Part shown: in pieces, positions 1 to 7,328 of the stretch | How the letters are laid out: every line of letters begins with the position of its first letter | Numbering within the stretch: the first letter of the stretch is position 1 | From: Porphyromonadaceae bacterium | Lineage (GTDB): Bacteria; Bacteroidota; Bacteroidia; Bacteroidales; Paludibacteraceae | Length of the DNA stretch: 23,377 bases | Assembly: GCA_905372135.1 (NCBI GenBank) | Contig: CAJPNS010000014.1 | Span: 1-23,377, forward strand | Direction: 5' to 3' | Notes under the pieces: generated by a model | What the model was told of the DNA's origin: nothing | What the model saw: the letters and a program-made list of their open reading frames with translations, nothing else | The model's database searches: none | Made by a program: the position numbers and the translations under genes

Positions 1-336
1 GTCGTATCCGAGTGTATTGGCAGCAGGCAGTTCAGCGGTGCCGGCGGACAGGTCGATTATGTACGAGGGGCAATGCTCTCGCAGGGCGGCAAGTCTATAA
101 TGGCTATGCCTTCGACGGCTGCCAAAGGTACGGTGTCGCGTATTGTGCCGTTCTTGGCTCACGGTGCAGCTGTTACTACCTCACGAAACGACGTCGACTA
201 TGTGGTAACGGAATACGGCATCGCTCACTTGAAAGCCAAGACACTGAAAGAGAGAGCCAAGAGTCTTATATCTATTGCACATCCCGATTTCAGGGCAGAG
301 CTTACCGAAGAGTTTAACAAAAGATTCGCCCGATGA
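1..336 (+). CDS. 4-hydroxybutyrate CoA-transferase, C-terminal part (5' end outside window)
   Basis: This is the last 111 codons of an open frame that runs in from the left edge and stops with TGA at 334-336. The visible protein has the C-terminal signature of the acetyl-CoA hydrolase/transferase (Cat1/Cat2) family: SECIGSRQFSGAGGQVDYVRGA near its start, then GGKSIMAMPSTA and VTEYGIAHLK. The family moves CoA from acetyl-CoA or butyryl-CoA to a short carboxylic acid in the cytoplasm. The catalytic glutamate lies upstream of the window and cannot be checked. Substrate is inferred from the next two genes, which make 4-hydroxybutyrate from succinyl-CoA; the same gene set is known from Porphyromonas gingivalis. 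The next gene starts 44 bases downstream on the same strand, so an operon is likely. Family is certain, 4-hydroxybutyrate specificity is inferred. Confidence 0.88.
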   Translation, partial: VVSECIGSRQFSGAGGQVDYVRGAMLSQGGKSIMAMPSTAAKGTVSRIVPFLAHGAAVTTSRNDVDYVVTEYGIAHLKAKTLKERAKSLISIAHPDFRAELTEEFNKRFAR

Positions 337-380
337 AGAGAGATAATTTATTTAAATACAGATTATAATATTAAATTGTT

Positions 381-1496
381 ATGCAGTTATTAAAACTAAA
401 AAGTAGGTTGCACAGGTTCGAGTACTTTGCCGACTTTGCCAAAGAGTTCGAGCTCGGCGATAAAGACTTGGTCATCACCAATGAGTTTTTGTACGAGCCG
501 TTTATGAAGTCTCTCGGACTGAAGTGCCACTTTGTAATGCAAGAGAATTACGGACTCGGCGAACCGTCGGACGAGATGATGAACTCTATCCTGGCAGACA
601 TCAAGAAGGTCGATTTCAGACGTATCGTCGCCATAGGAGGCGGCACGGTAATAGACATATCCAAACTATTCGTTCTAAAGAATCTCGATAACGTAACGGA
701 CGCTTTCGAGCGTCGTATACCGCTTATCAAAGACAAAGAACTTGTGATATTGCCCACTACTTGCGGCACAGGCAGCGAGGTAACAAACATTTCGATAGCC
801 GAGATAAAGGCAAAGCATACTAAAATGGGGCTTGCCGACGATACTCTCTTTGCCGACGATGCAGTATTGATTCCCGAACTGCTCAGAGGGCTGCCGTTTC
901 GATTCTATGCGGCAAGTTCTATCGATGCTCTTATTCACGCTATGGAGTCGTATGTTTCGCCCAAAGCCAATCCGTATACACAGTTATACAGCAAGGCAGC
1001 GATGGAGATTATCATAGATGTATTCGACAAAATAGCACGCCACGGCGAAGAATATCGTTTCCAACGCTTCGGAGATATGCTCGTAGCAAGCAATTATGCG
1101 GGCATAGCCTTCGGTAATGCAGGTGTGGGTGCCGTTCACGCTCTGTCGTACCCTTTGGGGGGCAACTATCACGTACCGCACGGAGAGGCAAACTATCAGT
1201 TTTTTACCGAGATATTCAAGTTGTATCGGACAAAAGCACCTAAGGGCACGATAGAGACACTCGAAGGTATCGTTGCAGACATACTGCGGTCGCCCATTGC
1301 CGACGTATACGACAATTTGGATAAATTGTTATCTAACTTGTTGCAAAAGAAGCCTCTCAAAGAGTACGGTATGACCGAAGCAGATATCGACCTTTTTACG
1401 GAGAATGTCATTGCAACGCAGCAGCGGTTGCTCGCCAACAACTACACCTCACTCACTAAGGAAGACATACGCAATGTATACAAAAAACTGTTCTAA
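381..1496 (+). CDS. Iron-type alcohol dehydrogenase, probable NAD-dependent 4-hydroxybutyrate dehydrogenase
   Basis: 371 residues, normal length for group III (iron-dependent) alcohol dehydrogenases. The N-terminal half is the nucleotide-binding domain, with GGGTVID at 86-92 and TTCGTGSEVTN at 126-136. The C-terminal helical half carries the metal ligands. D182 and H186 sit in SSIDALIHAMES, and H253 and H267 are 14 residues apart, as in FucO. The enzyme would reduce succinate semialdehyde to 4-hydroxybutyrate with NADH. That substrate is inferred from the neighbours: a Cat2-type CoA-transferase upstream and a CoA-acylating succinate semialdehyde dehydrogenase 49 bases downstream. The ATG at 381 is the first in frame after the upstream stop, and no clear Shine-Dalgarno is seen. 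Without the context it could be called a generic butanol or propanediol dehydrogenase. Confidence 0.9.
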   Translation: MQLLKLKSRLHRFEYFADFAKEFELGDKDLVITNEFLYEPFMKSLGLKCHFVMQENYGLGEPSDEMMNSILADIKKVDFRRIVAIGGGTVIDISKLFVLKNLDNVTDAFERRIPLIKDKELVILPTTCGTGSEVTNISIAEIKAKHTKMGLADDTLFADDAVLIPELLRGLPFRFYAASSIDALIHAMESYVSPKANPYTQLYSKAAMEIIIDVFDKIARHGEEYRFQRFGDMLVASNYAGIAFGNAGVGAVHALSYPLGGNYHVPHGEANYQFFTEIFKLYRTKAPKGTIETLEGIVADILRSPIADVYDNLDKLLSNLLQKKPLKEYGMTEADIDLFTENVIATQQRLLANNYTSLTKEDIRNVYKKLF

Positions 1497-1545
1497 GACA
1501 ATTCACACTATAAATCAACACAATATCTAAACCTCCTTTCTATAA

Positions 1546-2916
1546 ATGGAAAAAACTGATCACGATGAAATTAAAGAAATGATTGTGGCTGCCCGCAGGG
1601 CACAGCAAGCTTATTGCCAGACATTCGACCAAGCCGATGTAGACGAAGCCTGCAAGATTACGGCAAAGCTCGTATTCGACAATGCAGAATATTTGGCTAA
1701 ACTCGCCGTAGAAGAGACGGGAATGGGCGTATACGAAGATAAAGTAGCCAAGAACCGCAACAAGTCGAAAGGTGTATGGTACGACCTGAAAGACAAAAAG
1801 TCTATCGGCATACTGAGCATCGACAACAAAACAAACCTAATAGAGATAGCCAAACCTATCGGTGTCGTGGCAGGCATAACGCCTATGACCAACCCGATAG
1901 TAACGCCTATGTCGAAGATTATGTTTGCTCTGAAGACACAAAACGCCATCATTATTGCTCCGCACCCAAAGGCAAAACACTGCTCTTCGCTTGCGGTGGA
2001 TATGATTAACGAAGTACTCAAACCTCTCGGAGTACCCGAAGGAATGGTACAGGTGGTGCGAGAGCCTTCTATCACCAAGACGCAAGCACTTATGGCTATG
2101 TGCGACGTAACGGTGGCAACAGGCGGTATGCCTATGGTAAAATCGGCGTACTCTTCGGGCAAACCTTCGTTCGGTGTAGGTGCGGGCAATGTACAGGTAA
2201 TACTCGACCGATTCATCGATTACGATTTAGCAGCGGGCAAAATCATAACGGGACGTTCGTTCGACAACGGCATTATCTGCTCCGGCGAACAAAGTTTCAT
2301 TTATCCCCGCAGCGATAAGAAAGAAGTTTTCGAAGCTTTCGAGCGTAAGGGAGCCTATTTTGTCAAAGGCGACGAGCGCGAGAAAATCATCAATGCCATA
2401 TTCGAAGACGGTATGCTGGCTCGCGATATTGTAGGGCAGAGCGTCAAGTTTATTGCCGACAAAGCAGGTATCGACCTCCCCGAAAATACCAGAGTGATAG
2501 TCGTCGAAGCTAATGGCATAGGCAGAGAAGATATCGTCTGCAAAGAGAAGATGTGTCCTGTAATGGCTTGTTTCCCTTACGATTATTTCGAAGAAGCAAT
2601 CAATATCGCCAAGACCAATCTTTTCCTCGAAGGCAACGGACACACTGCCGGTATTCATTCTAACAACCAAGCTAATATAATAAAAGCGGGTATCGATCTA
2701 TCGGTATCGCGTCTGATAGTAAATGCACCGTGTGCTACTACTGCCGGAGGCTCGATACAGAACGGTCTGCCTGTTACGAACACTCTCGGGTGCGGAAGTT
2801 GGGGCAACAACTCCATTTCAGAAAATTTTACCTATAAACACTTATTAAATATAACACGTGTTGCCCCGCTTTCTACCCGTATTCACGTCCCATCGGACGC
2901 AGAAATTTGGAATTAA
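1546..2916 (+). CDS. sucD: CoA-acylating succinate semialdehyde dehydrogenase (SucD type)
   Basis: 456 residues of the aldehyde dehydrogenase superfamily, in the short CoA-dependent class that also contains the aldehyde half of AdhE. The cofactor-binding region includes GVVAGITPMTNPIVTP (106-121) and PHPKAKHCS (139-147). The catalytic cysteine is C245 in FDNGIICSGEQS, and TLGCGSWGNNS lies near the C-terminus. The enzyme reduces succinyl-CoA to succinate semialdehyde and frees CoA, feeding the 4-hydroxybutyrate dehydrogenase encoded just upstream. The length and motifs fit SucD of Clostridium kluyveri and Porphyromonas gingivalis better than the classical NAD(P)+ semialdehyde dehydrogenases, which form free succinate. 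It is the last gene of the plus-strand cluster and is followed by a terminator at 2968-2999. An acetaldehyde dehydrogenase role is possible in principle, but the context argues for succinate semialdehyde. Confidence 0.9.
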   Translation: MEKTDHDEIKEMIVAARRAQQAYCQTFDQADVDEACKITAKLVFDNAEYLAKLAVEETGMGVYEDKVAKNRNKSKGVWYDLKDKKSIGILSIDNKTNLIEIAKPIGVVAGITPMTNPIVTPMSKIMFALKTQNAIIIAPHPKAKHCSSLAVDMINEVLKPLGVPEGMVQVVREPSITKTQALMAMCDVTVATGGMPMVKSAYSSGKPSFGVGAGNVQVILDRFIDYDLAAGKIITGRSFDNGIICSGEQSFIYPRSDKKEVFEAFERKGAYFVKGDEREKIINAIFEDGMLARDIVGQSVKFIADKAGIDLPENTRVIVVEANGIGREDIVCKEKMCPVMACFPYDYFEEAINIAKTNLFLEGNGHTAGIHSNNQANIIKAGIDLSVSRLIVNAPCATTAGGSIQNGLPVTNTLGCGSWGNNSISENFTYKHLLNITRVAPLSTRIHVPSDAEIWN

Positions 2917-2967
2917 ACCATATAGGGTTTATTATATTTATTTACTTTCTTTCAGCATAATAGCAAG

Positions 2968-2999
2968 AAGGCTGTCCATGTGAATGAACAGCCTTTTTT
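2968..2999 (+). terminator. Rho-independent terminator after the 4-hydroxybutyrate gene cluster
   Basis: AAGGCTGT (2968-2975) pairs with ACAGCCTT (2988-2995). An inner CAT/ATG pair can extend the stem, and the 3' side runs into six T. The T-run is on the plus strand only, so it serves the sucD cluster and not hydF, which converges from the right and ends at 3046. Confidence 0.85.
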
Positions 3000-3045
3000 G
3001 TGTATGCCAAAATTCAAAAAACTCTTTGAGTAAAACGACGATATT

Positions 3046-4254
3046 TCAGTACGCTATTTTTGGTAAAATACCGTTCAGTTGAGCCAAAGCGATACCGTAA
3101 TTCGTAATGGGGATATTCTGGTATTTAGCCTGCTCGATGCGATTGAGTACATATTTTCGGTTGAACATACACGCCCCACAATGTATAATCAAATCGTATT
3201 TGCCGAGATCTTTTGGGAAGTCGTTGCCCGAGACGATGTCTATCGTAAGCCCTTTGCCTACCTTTTTACGCAACAGATTGGGGATTTTCACCCGCCCGAT
3301 ATCTTCGGTCGCAGGGGCATGGGTGCAGGCTTCGGCTATCAATACTCTCGATGTTTCGGTAAGCGATTCGATTGCTTTGGCACTATTGGCAAAACATTTT
3401 ATATCGCCTTTATATCCTGCAAAAAGCACCGAAAACGAAGTCAGACGACTCTCGGCGGGAGTATTTTCAAAAACAGACTTAAAAGCCTGTGAGTCTGTGA
3501 TAATCAGCTTTGGCATATTCTTAAGCACCGACAAAGATTCTTGCATCTTTTCGGGCGTACAACTTACGATAATACATTTTTTATCGAGCAGTTCGCGTAT
3601 CGTCTGTACTTGTGGCAGTATGAGCCTGCCTTTCGGTGCTTGTGCGTCTTGCGGCATTACGAGCATCACCAAATCGCCCTCTGTTACGAGGTTGCCCGTA
3701 ATACTGCTTGAGCCGTAATCCTCGGGTATCTTTTTCAATATAGCCTGCCTGATATTCTCTATACTTTCGGGAGAGGAGACACTGATTTCCAATGCTTTTT
3801 GCCCGAATAGTTCGTACAATCTCCGAGATAGTTCGCTTGTATTGGTGCGTATATCTATTTTGTTGATTACCGTTATTACGGGGATTTTTCGCTCCTTTAG
3901 CTTGCCAAACCACTCTATTTCCGACGATAAATCGGGTATATCGGTCAGAGATTTGTTGCCGCAAATAAGTATGGCTACGTCGGCTTTGTCTACGGCAAGC
4001 AGGGTCTGTTGCATACGTTTCTCACCCAATATACTGTGGTCGTCGAATCCGGGAGTATCTATGATTAGCGACGCCCCTACATCGGGCAATTCTATCGCCT
4101 TGTATATCATATCGGTAGTAGTCCCTTCCACATCGGATACCACCGACGTATGCTGACCTGTGATGGCATTCAACAACGACGATTTACCGCTATTGGTAGC
4201 TCCCAATATTACTATATGTAGACGTTCGGAGTTGGGTGTATTGGTGGTATTCAT
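3046..4254 (-). CDS. hydF: [FeFe]-hydrogenase H-cluster maturation GTPase HydF
   Basis: 402 residues, full length. The N-terminal Ras-like GTPase domain has the P-loop GATNSGKSS (18-26), DTPG (66-69) and NKID (131-134). The C-terminal part carries the HydF cluster ligands: CTH at 310-312 and HCGAC at 358-362. This matches the family pattern CxH...HCxxC that binds a [4Fe-4S] cluster. HydF is the scaffold that receives the iron, CO, CN- and dithiomethylamine parts made by HydG and HydE and passes the [2Fe] subcluster to apo-hydrogenase in the cytoplasm. It starts 21 bases after hydG ends and is the last gene of the hydrogenase locus. No terminator is visible on its own strand between its stop and the convergent sucD. 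Confidence 0.97.
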   Translation of the reverse strand: MNTTNTPNSERLHIVILGATNSGKSSLLNAITGQHTSVVSDVEGTTTDMIYKAIELPDVGASLIIDTPGFDDHSILGEKRMQQTLLAVDKADVAILICGNKSLTDIPDLSSEIEWFGKLKERKIPVITVINKIDIRTNTSELSRRLYELFGQKALEISVSSPESIENIRQAILKKIPEDYGSSSITGNLVTEGDLVMLVMPQDAQAPKGRLILPQVQTIRELLDKKCIIVSCTPEKMQESLSVLKNMPKLIITDSQAFKSVFENTPAESRLTSFSVLFAGYKGDIKCFANSAKAIESLTETSRVLIAEACTHAPATEDIGRVKIPNLLRKKVGKGLTIDIVSGNDFPKDLGKYDLIIHCGACMFNRKYVLNRIEQAKYQNIPITNYGIALAQLNGILPKIAY

Positions 4255-4275
4255 TATTCTTTTGCGTTTTTTTCG

Positions 4276-5697
4276 TCAAAATCTGAAGTCGCGTTTGCCC
4301 TCGCTTATGGATTTCAGGTTGCGGACGGTCAGCAGTCTTATCTTTTCGTTGGGGATAGAGCCGAGCTCTTCGTCTATCAGTCGGAGTCCCGCTTTGAGGG
4401 TGCCTTCGGAGGCGTAATCTTCGAGGTACTCTTTGAGCGTCATCAGTGCGTTTGGTCCGCAGCAGTCGGCTATCTTGCCCGACTTTACAAGAGTCATAAA
4501 TCTGTCGCCTGTGCGTCCTTGGCGGTAACAGGCGGTACAGAAACTCGGTATATGACCGAGCTCGAGCAGCCAACGTACTATCTCGTCGAGCGTACGTGTA
4601 TCGCTGATATCGAACTGAGCCGAATGGTCTGAGTCCTCGGCTACATTCGAGTAACCGCCGACACTCGTGCAGGAGCCTCCGCTCAGTTGCGATACGCCGA
4701 GCTCCAATACCTTTCGTCGCGACTCCTCAGACTCGCGTGTGGAGATAATCATACCTGTGTATGGAGCGGCTATGCGTATTATTGCCACTATTTTGCCGAA
4801 AATGTCATCGGATATCGAGTTGTCGAAGTCGTCTGTGTCTATGCTGTCGGCAGGGCATATACGGGGCACGCTGATAGTGTGCGGACCCACACCGAAACGG
4901 GCTTCGAGATGTTCGGCGTGCATCAGCAGCCCGGCGAAGTCGTATCGGTAGTTGTTCAGTCCGAAAAGTACGCCTATTCCCACGTCGTCGATACCTGCTT
5001 CCATAGCACGGTCAATAGCTTCGGTATGATACGCGTAATTACTCTTCGGTCCGTAGGGGTGGAGCGTCTCGTAGTTTTGTTTGTCGTACGTCTCTTGGAA
5101 CAAGATATATGTGCCTATGCCTGCATCGTTTAGCTTCTTGTAGTTTTCCACAGTGGTAGCGGCGATATTGACATTCACCCTGCGTATCGCTCCGTTCTTG
5201 TGTTTTATGCCGTAAATCGTCTCTATCGACTCCAGAATATACTCTATCGGAGCTAAGGTCGGGTGCTCGCCCGCTTCCAGAGCGAGGCGTTTGTGTCCCA
5301 TATCTTGCAGTGCTATCACCTCGCGGCGAATCTCGTCTTGAGTCAGTTTTCGGCGGGCAATATTTTTGTTTTTTGCGTGATACGGGCAATATACACAACC
5401 GTTTACACAGTAGTTAGATAGATATAGAGGTGCAAACATCACTATACGTCTGCCGTAGAATTTATGTTTTATCTTTCGGGCTAAATCGAATATTCGTTCG
5501 TTTACCGCATGGTCGTCGCACTCCAGGAGCACCGCCGCACTGCGATGGTCGATACCGCCGCATTTTTCGGCTTCGTCGAGTATGGAGTCGATAAGCGGCA
5601 GATTGTTTTTATTCTCTTCGGCATATCGGATAGTATCCAATATCTCGCTATGGCAAATAAACTCCTCTGCTTTCGATGAACTTGGTATGTATGGCAT
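4276..5697 (-). CDS. hydG: [FeFe]-hydrogenase maturation radical SAM tyrosine lyase HydG
   Basis: 473 residues, full length. The radical SAM cluster motif is C97-VNG-C101-VY-C104, the CX3CX2C of the ThiH/HydG family. The HydG-specific C-terminal cluster is C387, C390 and C413, that is CX2CX22C. ThiH lacks this cluster, so the call is secure. HydG cleaves tyrosine to p-cresol and dehydroglycine and turns the latter into CO and CN- on its auxiliary cluster, giving the Fe(CO)2(CN) synthon for the H-cluster. The upstream neighbour is not hydE, as a tight hydEG pair would have, but the HEAT-repeat gene of an inserted cassette. A relic of a hydE 3' end lies 51-82 bases before its start. No TAnnTTTG promoter is visible between that relic and the ATG, so its expression probably depends on transcripts entering from the cassette or from hydA/hydE. 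Confidence 0.97.
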   Translation of the reverse strand: MPYIPSSSKAEEFICHSEILDTIRYAEENKNNLPLIDSILDEAEKCGGIDHRSAAVLLECDDHAVNERIFDLARKIKHKFYGRRIVMFAPLYLSNYCVNGCVYCPYHAKNKNIARRKLTQDEIRREVIALQDMGHKRLALEAGEHPTLAPIEYILESIETIYGIKHKNGAIRRVNVNIAATTVENYKKLNDAGIGTYILFQETYDKQNYETLHPYGPKSNYAYHTEAIDRAMEAGIDDVGIGVLFGLNNYRYDFAGLLMHAEHLEARFGVGPHTISVPRICPADSIDTDDFDNSISDDIFGKIVAIIRIAAPYTGMIISTRESEESRRKVLELGVSQLSGGSCTSVGGYSNVAEDSDHSAQFDISDTRTLDEIVRWLLELGHIPSFCTACYRQGRTGDRFMTLVKSGKIADCCGPNALMTLKEYLEDYASEGTLKAGLRLIDEELGSIPNEKIRLLTVRNLKSISEGKRDFRF

Positions 5698-5747
5698 TTT
5701 ATATACTGTTTGTTATAGTTTTTTTATGATTAATTATTTATATATCA

Positions 5748-5779
5748 CTCTAAAAGCCGCCTCGCTCGAACGATATTTC
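5748..5779. repeat. Direct repeat, left copy: relic of an older hydE 3' end
   Basis: 32 bases that match 7321-7352 at 30 positions, with 22 consecutive identities (5758-5779 against 7331-7352). Read on the minus strand in the hydE frame it encodes EISFERGGF followed by TAG. This is a plausible original HydE C-terminus that now has no gene body in front of it. It sits 10 bases beyond the stop of the HEAT-repeat gene and 50 bases before hydG. Confidence 0.9.
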
Positions 5780-5789
5780 TATGGTAATA

Positions 5790-6404
5790 TTATTTCAGTA
5801 ACTTTGCTGCAAGTTTATAAGTAAATAGAGTTTGTGGATTGGATAAATCCCATTGCAGCACTTCGTTCCGTATCAATTCTGCGTGTTTTTTGCTAATATC
5901 CCTCAAAGCGTTTCCCACAGACTTTCTGAGATATTCGCTTTCGTGTGCCTTGTGTTTAGCGATTAGAGCAATAGCCAATGATGGATTTTCCTTGAAGAAT
6001 GGGCGACTTGTCCAAATCCTCAATCCTTCTGTTACCGCACGGACAACATTCGGATTATCATCGTCTAACCAATTCTCAATCAGGTAAAAGCATTTCTCAT
6101 AACCTCTATTCTTACATATCTCATCGAAAGCCTTTGCAAGCATTTCCTGCACTCGCCAATTTTCATCTGTGCTTACTTGCTCTTTCAGAAAGCGAAGCGC
6201 GTCATTATCCTCTATTGCCAATCGTCCCAATATCGTTGTTGCCAACATTCGTGCTTGATAGGCATCGTTTCTGAACAGTTCGAGTGCAACCTCAAAACAT
6301 TGTTCCTTCGAGTTTGCAGAATAGATTTCATCAGCCCCATCAATGATGTGCTGAAAGCCGTGCTCTACGTGCAGTATATTGTTTAGTATTTCATTAATCC
6401 CCAT
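5790..6404 (-). CDS. HEAT-repeat protein, AlkC/AlkD-like DNA alkylation repair family
   Basis: 204 residues, all predicted helical, no signal peptide and no membrane segment. Helical-repeat segments are recognisable at ENWRVQEMLAKAFDEI (81-96), NPNVVRAVTEGLRIW (117-131) and SEYLRKSVGNALRDISKKH (156-174). The last resembles the SEYVRxSVxNxLxDIxKxHP segment that I recall from AlkC/AlkD-type DNA glycosylases. Those enzymes remove N3- or N7-alkylated bases while wrapping the HEAT superhelix round DNA. At 204 residues it is a little shorter than AlkD, and I cannot assign catalytic residues from sequence alone, so a DNA- or protein-binding role without glycosylase activity is possible. Its ATG overlaps the end of dinD by 11 bases, which implies translational coupling. 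It is the second gene of the cassette inserted between hydE and hydG. Confidence 0.75.
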   Translation of the reverse strand: MGINEILNNILHVEHGFQHIIDGADEIYSANSKEQCFEVALELFRNDAYQARMLATTILGRLAIEDNDALRFLKEQVSTDENWRVQEMLAKAFDEICKNRGYEKCFYLIENWLDDDNPNVVRAVTEGLRIWTSRPFFKENPSLAIALIAKHKAHESEYLRKSVGNALRDISKKHAELIRNEVLQWDLSNPQTLFTYKLAAKLLK

Positions 6405-7269
6405 TTTTCTTATTCGGAAGTTTTTGTGAGGCTTGTTCTATCTTTTTCTCGTCTCGGGCAACCTTGCGTTCCAACTTCTTGATATCTTCGGCGGCAGGCA
6501 AATCTTCAGGTCTTATGTCGCGGTCTGCCAACATAGCACGTACACTTTGATTGTTCTGTATGTGTTCACGAGTAATGGACGTCTCTCCGTATAGGTCTTT
6601 GTTTTCCACGTTGTAGTTGGTCATTTCCGTAGCAAGGTTTTTGGCTGCTATGGTAAGAGTAGGCAGAAAGTCTGCCAATGGTCTATTGGCTTTCACACCC
6701 AAGCGATTTTTCATATCTTCGGTGGTGTGTCCTCCGAAAAGGGCTGTGTCGCCTTTGGAGCGTATACGTCCGAAACCTTTGTCGTCGACACCTCGTTGGT
6801 ATATATTCTGCGACAATTGTTTTTCGGCTGCTCTCAATTTATCTCGAGTCTCCAAACGAGAAATCAGGTTTAGCCGTTCTTCTATCAATTCTGCCTTTCG
6901 TGTTTGTACGGCAAAGTAACTTTGGGCAAAGGCGATTTCTTCTTTCTTGGGGTCGCCGTTTTGGGCGATGAGATAACAAGCATAGCGGGTGAGCATAAAA
7001 TCGGCGACTTCTCGTTTAGCTCCACTACCCAATTCGACCATTTTCGTGACCTCACGAAAATGGTCATCAACATTGATACCTTGCGCTTTACACGAATCTA
7101 CCGCTCGGTGTATGGCAACTAGAAAGTTTTCCCAACGCGCATAGCCTAATATTGTTTGCAGTTCGCGGGCAAACCACACTTCTACTTGTTCTTTGGCATC
7201 ATCGCTTACAATGTGCTTTACAATACTATCAAACAACGATTTATATTGCAGAATACTGTTTTTGTCCAT
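6394..7269 (-). CDS. dinD: DNA damage-inducible protein D (DinD) homologue
   Basis: 291 residues, close to the usual DinD length. The N-terminal half is the DinD/BRO-N-like region, with WFARELQTILGYARWENF (32-49), GSGAKREVADFMLTRYACYLI (81-101) and AQSYFAVQTRKAE (115-127). A middle segment has GDTALFGGHTTEDMKNRLG (173-191), and the basic, charged C-terminus (262-291) looks like a coiled coil. E. coli DinD is LexA-regulated and inhibits RecA-mediated strand exchange; activity here is inferred from homology. The gene starts 41 bases after the hydE stop, with a good Bacteroidota promoter in between, and overlaps the following HEAT-repeat gene. It belongs to the repeat-flanked cassette and has no functional link to hydrogenase maturation. 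I saw no obvious LexA-type palindrome at its promoter. Confidence 0.9.
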   Translation of the reverse strand: MDKNSILQYKSLFDSIVKHIVSDDAKEQVEVWFARELQTILGYARWENFLVAIHRAVDSCKAQGINVDDHFREVTKMVELGSGAKREVADFMLTRYACYLIAQNGDPKKEEIAFAQSYFAVQTRKAELIEERLNLISRLETRDKLRAAEKQLSQNIYQRGVDDKGFGRIRSKGDTALFGGHTTEDMKNRLGVKANRPLADFLPTLTIAAKNLATEMTNYNVENKDLYGETSITREHIQNNQSVRAMLADRDIRPEDLPAAEDIKKLERKVARDEKKIEQASQKLPNKKNGD

Positions 7270-7297
7270 TATCGTTTATTAAATTCAAGATACTTTA

Positions 7298-7328
7298 CAA
7301 AGATATTAATTTACACGCAACTCTCAAA
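7298..7328 (-). promoter_or_regulatory. Promoter of the dinD-HEAT cassette
   Basis: On the minus strand, TTTG (7325-7328) is followed after 19 bases by TATCTTTG (7298-7305). This matches the Bacteroidota -33/-7 pattern (TTTG, 19-21 bases, TAnnTTTG). Transcription would start near 7290, about 20 bases before the dinD ATG. The -33 part lies inside the last codons of hydE, within the duplicated repeat. In the orphan left copy the equivalent bases are TTTT. Confidence 0.6.

Noticed and set aside
1611..2216. 201-codon frame antisense to sucD
   Set aside because: It mirrors a well-identified gene and has no domain signature. A shadow frame.
5698..5747. Possible own promoter for hydG
   Set aside because: AT-rich, but with no TAnnTTTG on the minus strand and no -33 element. 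Not supported.
5780..7320. Terminal inverted repeats or transposase that would make the dinD cassette an IS
   Set aside because: The inner ends share only scattered AT-rich similarity, and neither gene is a transposase or integrase.
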